Part shown: one piece after another, positions 34,431-44,955 of the stretch | Layout: every line of letters begins with the position of its first letter | Numbering within the stretch: the stretch's first letter is position 1 | Assembly (NCBI GenBank): GCA_945859605.1 | Contig: OX243822.1 | Location: 16,498,671-16,562,670, forward strand | Source of the DNA: Lumbricus rubellus | Taxonomy: Eukaryota; Annelida; Clitellata; Crassiclitellata; Lumbricidae | Direction of reading: 5' to 3' | Length of the DNA stretch: 64,000 nt | Program-made: the position numbers and the translations under genes | The notes under the pieces: generated by a model | What the model was told of the DNA's origin: nothing | The model's database searches: none | Seen by the model: the letters and a program-made list of their open reading frames with translations, nothing else

Positions 34431-35469
34431 ATTGTTTATTCATGAATACCTGAGACTTTGATTTCAAATGTTTCTGACGTTGGAATATTTATTTTGCAGT
34501 TTGATCTTCATGGCAGTAATGATAAATGTCCTGACGAAGAAAAGACCCAACAAAGAACCGCCATACCAAAGCAATGATCCGGTATGTGATCCAATGCAGT
34601 CTTTAATTAAAGTGAAGTATTTTTTTATCAACGCAGCTTTTCGTAAATATGATAATAATAATCATTTCTTTAATTAAATGCCTGCAAGACGCACTGCGCT
34701 TTACATTTACAAGTTATGCAGTAATCTTAATCAAACTACTAACTGAACAGACAGCTTTGCAACTACACGGCAGTAGTAGCAGCCTGCAAAGCATATCCGT
34801 TATGTTAGTTGTTTGCTTTTGCAAAGGAATTTCCAATTAAATTTCGAAATCAACAAATACTCTAAAGTAACCTGCAACCCTGTAGAGTTGTTGGGGGGAT
34901 GAACATGTATGATAGTTTGTAATTCAAATTTTCTTAACATAATATTTTTCTTCATTTAAAGTGTACTTGATTTACTATAGCTCTATTCTATGTGATGTCG
35001 CAGACTTTAGGCCCTTACCTCATCTTGAGAAAATTATGCTTTATTTAATGATGATGCCATGCACGTCAATTTGACATTACTGCATTGGTACTCGAACTGT
35101 GCACTACATGAATGCAAGCTCCCTTACACCCATGCATAATGTAAAAGGTCAATGATTGAGACAGCTAAGAGGAAGACATCTTCTGACAGGTTAGCGTGAG
35201 ATGGCTTCTCATTTAAAGCACTTCTAGTTTCTAACATAGAAATTTAACTCCGCAAAATTGCTGGTGTCAGGATATCCCACTTTTTTAATGTAAATATATT
35301 ATTTTGTTACAGGAAACATCTACAGCAGCTGCAGTTCAACCTGATCCAAGCATTCCAGCTACACCATGTTTGATTTTTGTGGTATGCTTTGCATTTTAAA
35401 TATTATCAACTACATATGAATAGCATCGCATGACTAAAAAATCCAGAAATTCATATGCTCAATTATTTT

Positions 35470-35640
35470 ACGCATTTATATAGCGCCTTTCAGGAAATCC
35501 ACTCAGAGTCGCTCCCAGTCCATCCACAGTGTTACAAATGGGACTTGAGGAACCTGTAAAGCACTGATTACTTAATCCTTGGTAAATATATATAAATAGA
35601 CATGTTTCCGACAGGACGCTATTCCAAGCAGAAGGACTAA
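35470..35640 (-). mobile_element. L2-like LINE 3' end, decayed
   Basis: Minus-strand tail (atttatatagcgcctttcag, then gagtcgctcccagtcc) followed by a degenerate coding end. It lies between candidate exons E2 and E3. Confidence 0.65.
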
Positions 35641-36431
35641 ACTGAAGATACTGTCATGAGCACTTGCAAAGCATAATAATAAAATTCTTCCTGTGCAGTT
35701 TACTGTTTTTGGACCTCGAACTGTTTGCAGGTTGCCACTTTCATCATGTTAAAAACATTGGCTGTACATTTTTGTATAGCTTTGTGTCTTTACTTACATT
35801 CACTCAGAATTCTTAATACTATTTTTTAAATATCTCTTTATTTTTGTCTTTCAACTTGAAATGCTAATTAATGTGGATTAATTGCATTGTTAGCGCAAAA
35901 GTTGTCTGCCATTAGTAATCACTGATTTAATTTACATTTAGGAGATTCGTGCTTGATGGCGGAGAGATTCTTTCCATACAGTTGTCATCAACGAAAGCAT
36001 CAGAAATTTCAATACCGATTTCACCCTGCTGTTTGCCAGCTATTTGGTCTTCAACATCAAGTATCCACAGTGGGTTGTTGGTACACTGGATCTTGTGCAG
36101 AGGTAAAAAGTAAATAAAGTTGACCGATATAATAAAACGTCATTTCATCTGGCTTGCACCTGTTAGCATCTGGCTAGGTTTAATATAAAATTATGGAGCC
36201 TGCCATTGCTTAACCTCCAATCACTTTCTCTTCTGCAGATTTCAGTGGTAGATGGTCAACTTGGAATGGCCTCCACTAGGCACCTCGCTCTTTCCCAGGA
36301 TTCTGATCAAACTTTCTTCGATCATCTCAAAACTTGTATTTGACTATGCAGGTGTCTGGAATACCTATGAGTAGCTATATGAATTGTTCAGAATTAATTA
36401 TGTGTACTGATGTGCAATGTAGGCCAATAGA

Positions 36432-36858
36432 ATACCGGTGTAAAGGTTGCAAATTACCTCCTCCTAAACATTAACCCCTGCAAGCTGTAATTTGCATCAA
36501 TCATCGCATTTATTGCACTAAAAATATCAGAAAAATCGTCCCGCTTGTTTTGGTGTGAAGATTTTCATCCGTCATCCCACTTCGTGGTTTGTTATCAATG
36601 TTTTCATCTGTAACTAAAATACTAATCGCCGCTGAAGTTACATGGAGAAATGGCTTCGAGGCTATTATTTTTTTTCGGATAAAAAAATTGATAACACACC
36701 ACAAAGTGGTATGAGGGATGAAAATCTCCAGACCAAAGCAAGAAGCGGGATTTTTTGGATTTTTTTAGTGCAATAAATGCTATGATTGATGCAAATCTAG
36801 TGTCCGGGGGTAATCTGAAACCGGGGGATAATTTGAAATCTTTACACCAGGTACCCGA
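36432..36858. mobile_element. Hairpin MITE with arms of about 180 bp
   Basis: The arms at 36432-36610 and 36668-36858 are inverted copies with termini TACCGGTGTAAAG and ctttacaccaggta. Inner matches include gcatttattgcactaaaaa and gattttcatcc. The spacer is about 60 bp. The TA at the tip could be the target, as in Tc1/mariner MITEs, but I cannot confirm it. Confidence 0.75.
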
Positions 36859-36934
36859 TTAGAAAACATGGCACAACAAAAAGTGTATATTAAATCTTGT
36901 GGTTTAAATGAATTTTGGTATTTTATAAATCATC

Positions 36935-37190
36935 ATCATTCACCATGAGCTATGTGCTCGTATGTGTCCAGTGTCAGCTTCGTCTTCTTTTCCATCCATA
37001 GTTGTCCTGTGCCAGGTGGAACAGTTCCAGTGGTGAGCCTCCGCACCAATCCTCCATGTCGTTCGTCTATTCCTATGAAGTCTGCCTCTCTTGTTGTCTA
37101 CTTTAATTATTCCAAATACCAGAGCTTTAAACTTCCTGTCATCTCCCATCTTGGTGATACGTCCAAAGGGACTCAGTTTGCATCTCATTG
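36935..37190 (-). mobile_element. Non-LTR retrotransposon C-terminus
   Basis: Minus-strand frames give SPFGRITKMGDDRKFKALVF, then GRLHR, and in a shifted frame DMEDWCGGSPLELFHLAQD and onward. This is the GRPxxxWxDDIxDWxGxSLxELxxLAxDRxxW block that ends many LINE polyproteins. A short ATG/ATC repeat follows (36930-36945), a common tail in such elements. At least one frameshift. Confidence 0.72.
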
Positions 37191-37319
37191 CTTTTTATAA
37201 GATCATTTTTTAAATTTAATGAATAAACATTTCATTAAAATATGCCGGTTGCATACTTTTGGCCATGACTGAGGATGGTGTGCCATTGAAAGCATGATGC
37301 ACCCTACAGAAGTGCTTGC

Positions 37320-37545
37320 TAAACATCCACCAGTCATTGGGAATTATCGTTCCTCCGCTTAGTGTGAATTTCTCATTCCAGAGCGCGAACGACTCCTTTT
37401 TCTGTTATTGGACCCATGATAAGGAATGGTCTTCCACTGTCTTTACTCCTTATGCCGAGGGTTTGGTCAGATACGTTTTACCTCAACCTTAACATAATAC
37501 TTTTCAGATGAAGCTGGTTAGGGAGTGCTCCTGAGTAGTAACATT
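37320..37545 (+). mobile_element. L2-like LINE 3' fragment, sense orientation
   Basis: Contains SFSVIGPMIRNGLPLSLLLM and ends in WLGSAPE, matching the FSVxGPxxWNxLP ... GWxGSASE end of the other L2 copies in the window. A stop interrupts it before the final motif. Confidence 0.65.
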
Positions 37546-38084
37546 AAAGGGGCGTTATAAAAATCTTCATAATAAATCATGATTTTTTTGCTTTAAAAGA
37601 TTTTTGGCAAAAATTAGTTTCTTACTGCATAAAACAGCATTTGGCTCCAATTTAGTCCAAAATGTAAGAAATTTGAAACCTAATTATCTTGCTGTTTTCT
37701 GTTTCTTTGTCTGTTTTAGATTAATATAAAGATCAATCTGGACCGGGGAACAAAGATGGACGAGAAAAATCTATCCTGTCACAAATTCCAAGGTGCTGAA
37801 TTTGCAGAACAGTTCGAAATCAGGAGTAGTATAGTCAATAAGTAGCAAAAATCAAGAGACCCCTGATTGCTGGAAATGTTGGAAATTCATTTTCGACTGT
37901 ATCTGCATTGTATGGCTGACGGATATGAAGCAGTTGCAGCAATAAATTTGTGCTCGAATGTTTACATTTTAGTAGTCTGTTTTGCATTACCATACTGAAC
38001 AGAGCTGCAATGGCAGTAAAACCAGTGCATTTATGTCCAGGCCAAGACAATTGTGGACTTTTTCTTATTGTATTCCAAAGATTA

Positions 38085-38990
38085 AGTGTTTGCAGACTTT
38101 GTTTAGTACTTTTCTTCACTTTAGCACTTTTCAATAATGTGTACCAGTTCGTGTAAGCAGTAAGTCCTTACACAGTATGATCATTAATGTTCATGTTTGG
38201 CACTGTAGTGTAATGGTGGGTTTGGAGCCGCAGGGTTCCAGATTCGAATCCATGTCAAGCCGCTACATAGTGACCTTCAGCAAGTCCTCCAATTGCAATA
38301 AATTGCTCATGCGCTTTGGCGTGAAACTCTGATGCAGTGTTTGTGCTGTTGTCAGGGATGCTTCTAATTAGTGAGTTTGAAGGTGCACTATAGCAAATGT
38401 GAGAAGTAAAAAAACTGTTTTAGGCAATAACTCTGAATCTATGCACGTTTTGGATTTTTAATGTTGGTTGTATGTCTTCATTTTTTTTGAAGTGATGTAA
38501 TGTTTCCAGGCTTGTTTTAGTTTTATTCATTGTGGTGCTGTTGCAGTGTTACTGTGCCAGTTAGAGTAAAGTGTAATTCCTAACGTGTTATTCAGGATCA
38601 TTTTTTCTTATGTGAAAAGTTTTTTTATTCAAAAACTCGGTTAACTGCACGATTTTAGATTTTCAAGGAGTTTTGGGATATAAGTTTTACCCATATATTT
38701 GCTAATTTTTGTACTTCACGGTTTACAATGTTCTTGTCTGTTTTTACTTATTGTGTCTCAGGTGAAGTGATGTTTCCAGACTTATTTTAGTATTTTCCTT
38801 CATTTTGGTGCTATCGGAGGACTGTTATACCAGTTAATGTAAACAGTTTTTCTTTACGAGATGAAGGCTAGATGATCAGCAATGTTTGTGAAAAACAAAT
38901 TCTTGGCAATAACTTTGAAATACTACACAATTTTTGTTTTTCATCGAGTTTAGTGGTATGGTTGTATGTTTTTTTAAATTTTTGACAGAA
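38085..38990. repeat. Three partial copies related to the 32-34-kb inverted arms
   Basis: Blocks at about 38090-38165, 38505-38580 and 38772-38850 share gacttnttttagtattttnc, tttggtgct and accagttaatgtaaacag. They resemble the right arm near 34090-34145 (cttggtgcaa ... ataccagttggtgtgaac). The ggcaataact phrase recurs at 38425 and 38908. Confidence 0.55.
38205..38400 (+). mobile_element. tRNA-headed SINE, copy 3
   Basis: Box A-like tagtgtaatggtggg, box B GATTCGAATCC at 38241-38251, the body cagcaagtcctcc and ggcgtgaaactctgatgcag. The tail is a decayed version of gagcgcctctga ... gggcgctata. More diverged than copies at 44556 and 46456. Confidence 0.8.
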
Positions 38991-39084
38991 CAATGTAGCC
39001 CTCACAGATAGCGCTTAATGAAGCGCCTCCAGTTAAGCTCCACCACTGCCAATAATTTGGATTATTGTGTTTTAGGCTATGTAT

Positions 39085-39215
39085 AAATTTATATAGCGCC
39101 TCTCACAGTGCACACCAATAAGAGTCGCTCCCAGGGCGTTATACCAAGAATATTACAGTGAATATTACAGGCAGTGCCAAGCCTGGCGAAAGGAGGAGGG
39201 CGACACTAATTATCT
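39085..39215 (-). repeat. L2 tail fragment joined to family E, copy 3
   Basis: tttatatagcgcctctcac and gagtcgctcccag give the minus-strand L2 tail (39090-39135). Then ggcagtgccaagcctggcg and ggaggagggcgacact match the complement of family E. Confidence 0.65.
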
Positions 39216-39864
39216 TTAATATTACACTGCATGTGTCGTTTTACAGCAGCAAGCAGTTAAGCTAGACTGTTGAAGATTATGTGTGTGCTTTAGCTACAAC
39301 TTAACATATGTATAGCATATATTTGTATTAAGGAAACTTGACTATGTTTTGTGTAATTAGTAGACTATTATACAAGCAGGTGTGTTGTCGTATTTAAAAA
39401 ACTTTTTGTGTCTTGTTTCTGCACTAAGCTTTTTTGGTGAATAAAGATTGATATATGAATAGTGTAAATAACCTTATTTAGCAAGTAAATATAAAGAGTT
39501 AAATTTAACAATGCAAACATAGCTGATATTTCTGAACCTATGTGGATCTAACTGTAATAGGCAAGCTACATATAGCCTACTATGAATAAGTTAATTCAGC
39601 TACGCCTATATTCATCGAACTGAAAGCTATGCTCATCTAACTATACAAGAAGAGCTACATGTACTATGAATAAGTTCATCCAGCTTTATATACGGGTGTT
39701 TAGACGAGCTCACAAAGTAGCCGCTACAATGTCATATACAACAATGGGTAATCAAGTACCGCTCCGTAGCTGAGGCAAGCGACCCTACGGAAAATCTGTC
39801 AAAGCTATAATGGTAATTTGCGTATAATGGGCTACTCGGAACGCCCAAGTCATATTTGATTCGT

Positions 39865-40405
39865 CTTAGGACCTATAGGTAGCGTGCGTATAACGATAGT
39901 TATTTCAGCAAAAGACCTAGGCGACGTGCGTATAGGCATAGTTGTTACAGCAAAAGACCTGTAGGCAGCGTGCGTATAGTACTAGTTGTTTTAGCAAAAG
40001 ACCTAGGCAGCGTGGGTATAGCCATAGTTGGTTCAGCAAAAGACCTGTAGGCAGCGTGCGTTTAGTCATAGTTGCTTTAGCAAAAGACCTGTAGGCAGCG
40101 TGCGTATAGTCATAGTTGTTTCAGCAAACGACCTGTAGGCAGCGTGCGTATAGCCATAGTTGGTTCAGCAAACGACCTGTAGGCAGCGTGCGTATAGCCA
40201 TAGTTGGTTCAGCAAAAGACCTGTAGGCAGCGTGCGTTTAGTCATAGTTGCTTTAGCAAAAGACCTGTAGGCAGCGTGCGTATAGTCATAGTTGTTTCAG
40301 CAAACGACCTGTAGGCAGCGTGCGTATAGCCATAGTTGTTTCAGCAAACGACCTGTAGGCAGCGTGCGTATAGCCATAGTTGGTTCAGCAAAAGACCAAA
40401 TGGCA
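39865..40405. repeat. 44-bp satellite with higher-order organisation
   Basis: About twelve units containing gacctgtaggcagcgtgcgt. Unit starts at 40048, 40091, 40135, 40179, 40223, 40267, 40311 and 40355 are spaced 43-44 bp. Variant positions (ggttcag/gtttcag/ctttagc and caaaag/caaacg) repeat with a four-unit period, so 40021-40196 and 40197-40372 are near-copies. Confidence 0.9.
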
Positions 40406-40560
40406 GCGCTTATAAGCATGGAAAGGTGAATCAGCTAGTTATTGATAACAACGATGATTTACTTGGATCAGATTAGGCCCTAGGAAGCTAATTATCATCT
40501 TTGAATTATAGCTGAATCCACTGATTAAATTGGTGACCCGGCTTTGCAAAATTAAGAGTG
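40406..40560. other. Short unremarkable spacer
   Basis: AT-rich sequence between the satellite and a CCA array; nothing recognisable. Confidence 0.4.
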
Positions 40561-40564
40561 CACC

Positions 40565-40855
40565 TGCTCTTGCAAAACACCGCCATGCACTACCAACACC
40601 AATACCACCATCACCACTACCATCAACACCACCAACACCTCCACTTGCAAACCACCTCCACTACCAACACCATCAGCACCACCTTCACTTCCACCACAAC
40701 CACCACCACTATATACCATGCACCAGCACCACCACTACCACCTCAACTTCCAAACCACCCCCCCCACTATCACCACTACCACCTCCACTTCCAAAACACT
40801 ACCAACACCACCTCCACTTCCACCACCACACCACCACCACCACCATCTCCACCCA
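40565..40855. repeat. (CCA)n/(CCT)n array
   Basis: CCACCA and CCACTTCC units over 290 bp. Frames rich in His, Thr and Pro are artefacts. Confidence 0.93.
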
Positions 40856-40984
40856 AGTGGACCGATGCGCTCGCCTCCCCGAGATGTCCCTCCTTCGACC
40901 GGAGAGCTGAATAAATAAAGATTTAATAAATGAAGCAATAAATAAATCCGAAGCTTTGGCGTTTTACTTATCGTTGACCACGAT

Positions 40985-41480
40985 TGGAGAGAGGATTGGA
41001 GGATGAGTGTATTGGGTTGGTTGGATGGATGGATGGAAGGATGGAAGGATGGAAGGATGGGTGGAAGGATGGATGACTGGATGGATGACTGGATGGGTAG
41101 ATGGGTGAGTAGGTGGATGGTGGCCCTGGTGGTTGGGTGGATGGATGGATGGGTGGGTGGGTGATTGGATGGGTATAGGTGGATGGGTAGGTGGATGACT
41201 GGATGGATGGATAGATGACTGGATGGATGGAAGCATGGATAGATGGAAGGATGGATGGATGGTTGGATGGATGATTGGGTGAGTGGATGGGTGGATGACT
41301 GGATGGAAGGATGGGAGGATGAGTGTATTTGTTGGATGGATGGATGGATGGATGGAAGGATGGATAGATGGATGACTGGATGTATGACTGGATGGTTGGA
41401 TGACTGGATGGAAGCATGGATGGATTGATGACTGGATGGATGGATGGACGGATGGATGGATGGGTGGCTAGGTGAATGGG
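40985..41480. repeat. (GGAT)n array
   Basis: GGATGGAT with GGGT and GACT variants, about 500 bp. Produces long Pro/Ser/His/Ile-rich minus-strand frames. Confidence 0.95.
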
Positions 41481-41724
41481 CAAGGGCGGATACAGAAACT
41501 TTGGAGGGGGGGGGGCAAAAATTTCTTGACACCTTGGCTCTTGGGAAAAAAATCGCATCCGCCAAAAAAGTTGATGACTTTTTTTTTTTAGTCATCCGGC
41601 CAAATTTTCGGGAAAATCATACCATTTCAGCAGCCACTGAAACCAAATGGGGGGAGGCACGATACATGGGCATTTCTAAATGGGGGGCCATGGCCGGATT
41701 GGCCTCCCCCTAGATCCGCCCTTG
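41481..41724. mobile_element. hAT MITE family B, copy 3
   Basis: Termini CAAGGGCGGATACAGAAAC and tagatccgcccttg. The flanking 8-mers tgaatggg (41473-41480) and tggatggg (41725-41732) differ at one base. It inserted into the GGAT microsatellite, so the flank match is weaker evidence here. The internal aaaagttgatgactttttt matches copies 1, 2 and 4. Confidence 0.82.
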
Positions 41725-41959
41725 TGGATGGGTCAGTATATATTGGTGGATGTTCATTAATGATAAAATGAGTTCCTATCATCTCCGTTGATCGCATTAA
41801 ACCTTCATATATGATTTTCCATCGTCTGTCTATTTCTATCGGAGGACGGCAGATACATTGTATACATTTGCAGCATCTATCATCCGTCATTCATTAGTTC
41901 TAAACCTCTTCGTCGTAATCCTCTTCCTCATCTTTCCTGAACATCTGCTCCTCTTATCC

Positions 41960-42180
41960 AATCACACACACACACGCGGACACACGCACACGCACGGACA
42001 CACTCACGGATACACACACGCGAGCGCACACACGGGCACACACACTGACACACGCACACACATGCACACGTGGACACACATTTCACACACGCACCCACAC
42101 ACACACACAACTCACACACACACACGGACGCACATGCACACACGCACACACGCACGGACACACAGGCACACGCGCAGAAA
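41960..42180. repeat. (AC)n array with CG variants
   Basis: cacacacgcacg-type units over 220 bp. Confidence 0.93.
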
Positions 42181-42189
42181 ACTGTGCAC

Positions 42190-42325
42190 CTTAAATTCGG
42201 CCAAGGCCCTCCCGATTGATAAATTTGCACAGGCCGTGGAGGGGACGTGTGTCCGCGCTGTAGTCGGGAGCGCCTCTGAGGAAAGCGCTCGAATTGGCGC
42301 TATAGAAATGGAGATATAAGTAAAA
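42190..42325 (+). mobile_element. SINE 3' half
   Basis: Lacks a recognisable tRNA head but has gtcgggagcgcctctgagga and aattggcgctatagaaatgg, the tail shared with the SINEs and L2, then a TAAAATAAAATAAAAT run at 42321-42336. Confidence 0.65.
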
Positions 42326-42824
42326 TAAAATAAAATGAATCTCTCAATGCGCTGCTTTCCTTTACCATGTGCTTTCCACCCCCCCCCCCCATTACCGTTT
42401 CTTTGTCCCCAAAGTTTCCCTTCACTGTAATCTTGTCTGTCAATGAGGCCAGCATCCACAACTGCCACCCGTATCAAGATAAGGTAGAGTCTGTAGAGAG
42501 AGCATCAGCTCAATAGCCATAGGAATTTATTAAATAAATAAATAAATAAAAATCAAGGAAAGGTCGGAGACAATACCACTTGATACCACTATCAACCACT
42601 ACTATTACAATGGCACTATACTACCACCACTGTTGCCACTAATTCATCTTCTGCTACCACCGCTATAGTAACTAAGACTTACTCTACCACAGCTTTGCAG
42701 CAATCTCCCTCACCCCCCCCCCCCCCAAAAAAAATTGTCAATCGAAATCTTCTGATATTATTTTAGCGTTTGAATAATTATCCAATGAGCAGAAAGAATT
42801 AAAGTACACAGACTCTTCGATGCA
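42326..42824. other. No gene recognised
   Basis: Contains a C13 run near 42379 and a C14 run near 42712. A TACCACTA-rich patch is at 42570-42670. No supported coding sequence. Confidence 0.35.
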
Positions 42825-43025
42825 CTTAAGCAGCAGCAGCAGTAGCAGCAGCACTGCAGAAGCAGCAGTATATCCGTAGCAGTATCAGCAGCAGGATCAG
42901 CAGCAGGATCAGCAGCAGCAGCAGCACTGCAGAAGCAGCAGCAGTATATCCGTAGCAGTATCAGCAGCAGCAGCACTGGAGTATCAGCAGTACCAGCATC
43001 AGCACTGCATTAGTAGCAGCCACTG
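42825..43025. repeat. (GCA)n array with an internal duplication
   Basis: AGC/GCA units. The phrase cactgcagaagcagcag and tatatccgtagcagtatcag occur twice, at about 42851-42893 and 42923-42965, a unit of about 72 bp. Confidence 0.88.
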
Positions 43026-43339
43026 CAGAAGCTGCGCATGCATAACAGATGACAGTATATCGTCGATCATCGTGTTACACCTGCTGCCACTAAACCCCTT
43101 CTCCGAATCTCCGCAGACAACGGGTCGACGACCATGCAGCGTGGCCAACAGTCAGAAGAAGTCTTTAATCTTAATCAGGCTTCGATTTAACCTAATGCAA
43201 TGTGATGTCATACGATGTGATGCTACGTAATGGGATGTAATGCTATAATGTAGACCGAAAATACGTTTCGTTAGTTATCTAATATACTAAAAATTAGAAG
43301 CCAATTTTGTTTCTCTATTAATAATATTATCATTACGAA

Positions 43340-43526
43340 GACGACAACAAAACAGCAACAACAATGACAACAACATCTGCAACAACAACAACGACAACAA
43401 CAGCAACAATAGCAGCGATAACAACGATAAAAAGAATAACAACAACTGCATGTACAACAACAGCAATAAAAACATTATTTTTTACCCGAGGTATCAATGG
43501 TTCCTCGGGATTTATAAAAATTATTA

Positions 43527-43557
<31 letters not shown>

Positions 43558-43585
43558 GTTGTTGTTGTTGTTGTTTTCGTTGTTT

Positions 43586-43619
<34 letters not shown>

Positions 43620-43622
43620 GCT
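43340..43622. repeat. (CAA)n facing (TTG)n
   Basis: acaacaac-rich sequence at 43345-43470, then (ATT)n at 43525-43555 and (TTG)n at 43556-43620. The outer blocks are complementary and could pair as a hairpin of about 60-bp imperfect stem. Confidence 0.8.
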
Positions 43623-44205
43623 TGAGCAGTAGCCTAATTCAGTAACAGGCTACCGATTTCGTCAACGGATTTGAACAGACTCTGTGGGTCATTATCTACA
43701 GAGGACCGTCAGAGGTGTGGTTCAAACCACCCCAAACCATCCGGTGGCAAGGCCACAGCTTATATACAGACCATTCTCTAACATAATATACCCTACTTTA
43801 CTTTGCTCTATTATAATACTCAATGACTGAGAATCGCTTAATCTACCATTGCCGCTTCGTTTTATCTGCATTGGACCTCCATTGTGTTACCCTGCAGACA
43901 CGGTCTATACCTCACTTCATCTAAGTATTAGTGTCTGTTTTGGTCACAATATTGATTTCGCAAATACAAACTGATGTAAAGATACGAAATAGCGATCTCA
44001 TATTGATCATAAATAATTATAATTGTATCCAGTAAAACAGTAAAAATAAATGTTTCATACTGCACGACTTCGCAATGAGCCGCATTTCTTTATGTAGAAC
44101 AACATGATCTTCATCCTGCGTGGTGTGTCAGTTTCTTCATCAAAACAAGCGATATGAAGAAGAAACACGTTTCATGTTGCGCAATATACGACGACGACCC
44201 ACGAC
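43623..44205. other. No gene recognised
   Basis: Single-copy-looking AT-rich sequence without supported frames. Confidence 0.35.
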
Positions 44206-44266
44206 ATGTACATGTACAAAAACATTGTACATGTACAAAAACATTGTACATGTACAAAAACAATGT
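44206..44266. repeat. 19-bp tandem repeat with palindromic core
   Basis: gtacatgtacaaaaacatt repeats about three times, each holding the palindrome TGTACATGTACA. Confidence 0.9.
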
Positions 44267-44451
44267 ACGTGTACACCTGTTTCCAAGAAACATAAACTTC
44301 GCATTTGTCAAGATTCACGATCTTATCAGAAGCGCTTCAAATCCTGACGTCTTCATGTCTTTGTATTGTATAATAAATAAATAAAACACGCGCAGTTGCA
44401 CCGCCCACCTGTCTGGTTTCACTTCATCTTTTAATACGATGTAGCTATACC

Positions 44452-44555
44452 CAGGGGCGCATACAGAAACTTTGGACGGGGGGGGGATACAAAAATTCTT
44501 GGCCTAGGGTCTGGAAAATGTTTCTTTCGTATTCGCCAAAAAAGTTGATGACCTT
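44452..44555 (+). mobile_element. hAT MITE family B, copy 4, left part only
   Basis: CAGGGGCGCATACAGAAAC then a G run and gccaaaaaagttgatgac, as in copy 3. It stops abruptly where a SINE begins, and the right end is not found beyond the SINE. Confidence 0.7.
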
Positions 44556-44760
44556 TGGTGTAGTGGTAGCTGGTAGCGTCGTTGCCTTGGAGCCTGAAGG
44601 TTCGAGGTTCGAATCCACTTCGCCGCGTAAGGACCTTGGGCAAGTCCTTCACTCACAAAATTGCTCAGCGCTTCGGCGTGAAACTCCGATGCAGTGTCCG
44701 CTCTGCATTCAGGAGCGCCTCTGAGTAGCAGAGCTTGAAGGGGCGCTATAACAAGTGCAC
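44556..44760 (+). mobile_element. tRNA-headed SINE, copy 4
   Basis: Box A-like tggtgtagtggtagc, canonical box B GGTTCGAATCC at 44606-44616, the body caagtccttcactcac and ggcgtgaaactccgatgcag. The tail is gagcgcctctgagtagcag and ggggcgctataaca. Boxes A and B are the RNA polymerase III internal promoter, so it is probably transcribed by Pol III if active. A tRNA origin is inferred from the boxes; the cloverleaf was not folded. Confidence 0.88.
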
Positions 44761-44955
44761 ATACAAACAAACCAGTGCTTCCGGTTCAAGTGAGCCCTCA
44801 ACCCTTTACCCTATCCACGTCATTTCCTGTTAAACGCCCCTTTCCCCCCCCCCCCCACTAATCCTCATGTACGCGACCCACGGCCCCCTCTGAAACACTC
44901 AATTTCCAAAACGGGACACTTCGTCACCACCACCTTACCCTCCTACAGCCCTACA
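44761..44955. other. Spacer with a C-run
   Basis: C-rich unremarkable sequence with a C13-type run near 44846. Confidence 0.4.

Larger units (their letters stand above)
34500..37845 (+). pseudogene. Exon remnants of an uncharacterised, SAMD3-like C-terminal family
   Basis: Four + strand segments look like exons. E1 is 34500-34581 (ttttgcag before, gtatgt after), encoding RPNKEPPYQSNDP at its end. E2 is 35313-35381 (ttacag before, gtatgc after), 23 codons, ETSTAAAVQPDPSIPATPCL and onward, in phase with E1. E3 is 35942-36102, where one frame reads DSCLMAERFF and another INESIRNFNTDFTLLFASYL followed by VFNIKYPQWVVGTLDLVQR. E4 is 37720-37845, INLDRGTKMDEK and onward, ending in a stop. From memory, the order PCxxVxG, AERFF, LFASYYVFNIxYP, TLEFxQR, INPDRGTK matches the C-terminus of uncharacterised and SAMD3-like animal proteins. 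No function can be given. E3 needs frameshifts and the E3-E4 phase does not join, so the locus is probably broken. LINE and hairpin elements lie between the exons. Confidence 0.45.

Noticed and set aside
39865..40405. CRISPR-like array (regular repeats)
   Set aside because: There are no unique spacers; the whole 44-bp unit repeats. The context is eukaryotic and no cas gene is present.
40735..41595. 286-codon Pro/Ser/Ile/His-rich minus-strand frame
   Set aside because: Translation of GGAT and CCA arrays; shadow frames of equal length exist.
44556..44640. A tRNA gene from the canonical A and B boxes
   Set aside because: The boxes continue into the same body and tail as four other copies, so it is a SINE head and not a tRNA gene.
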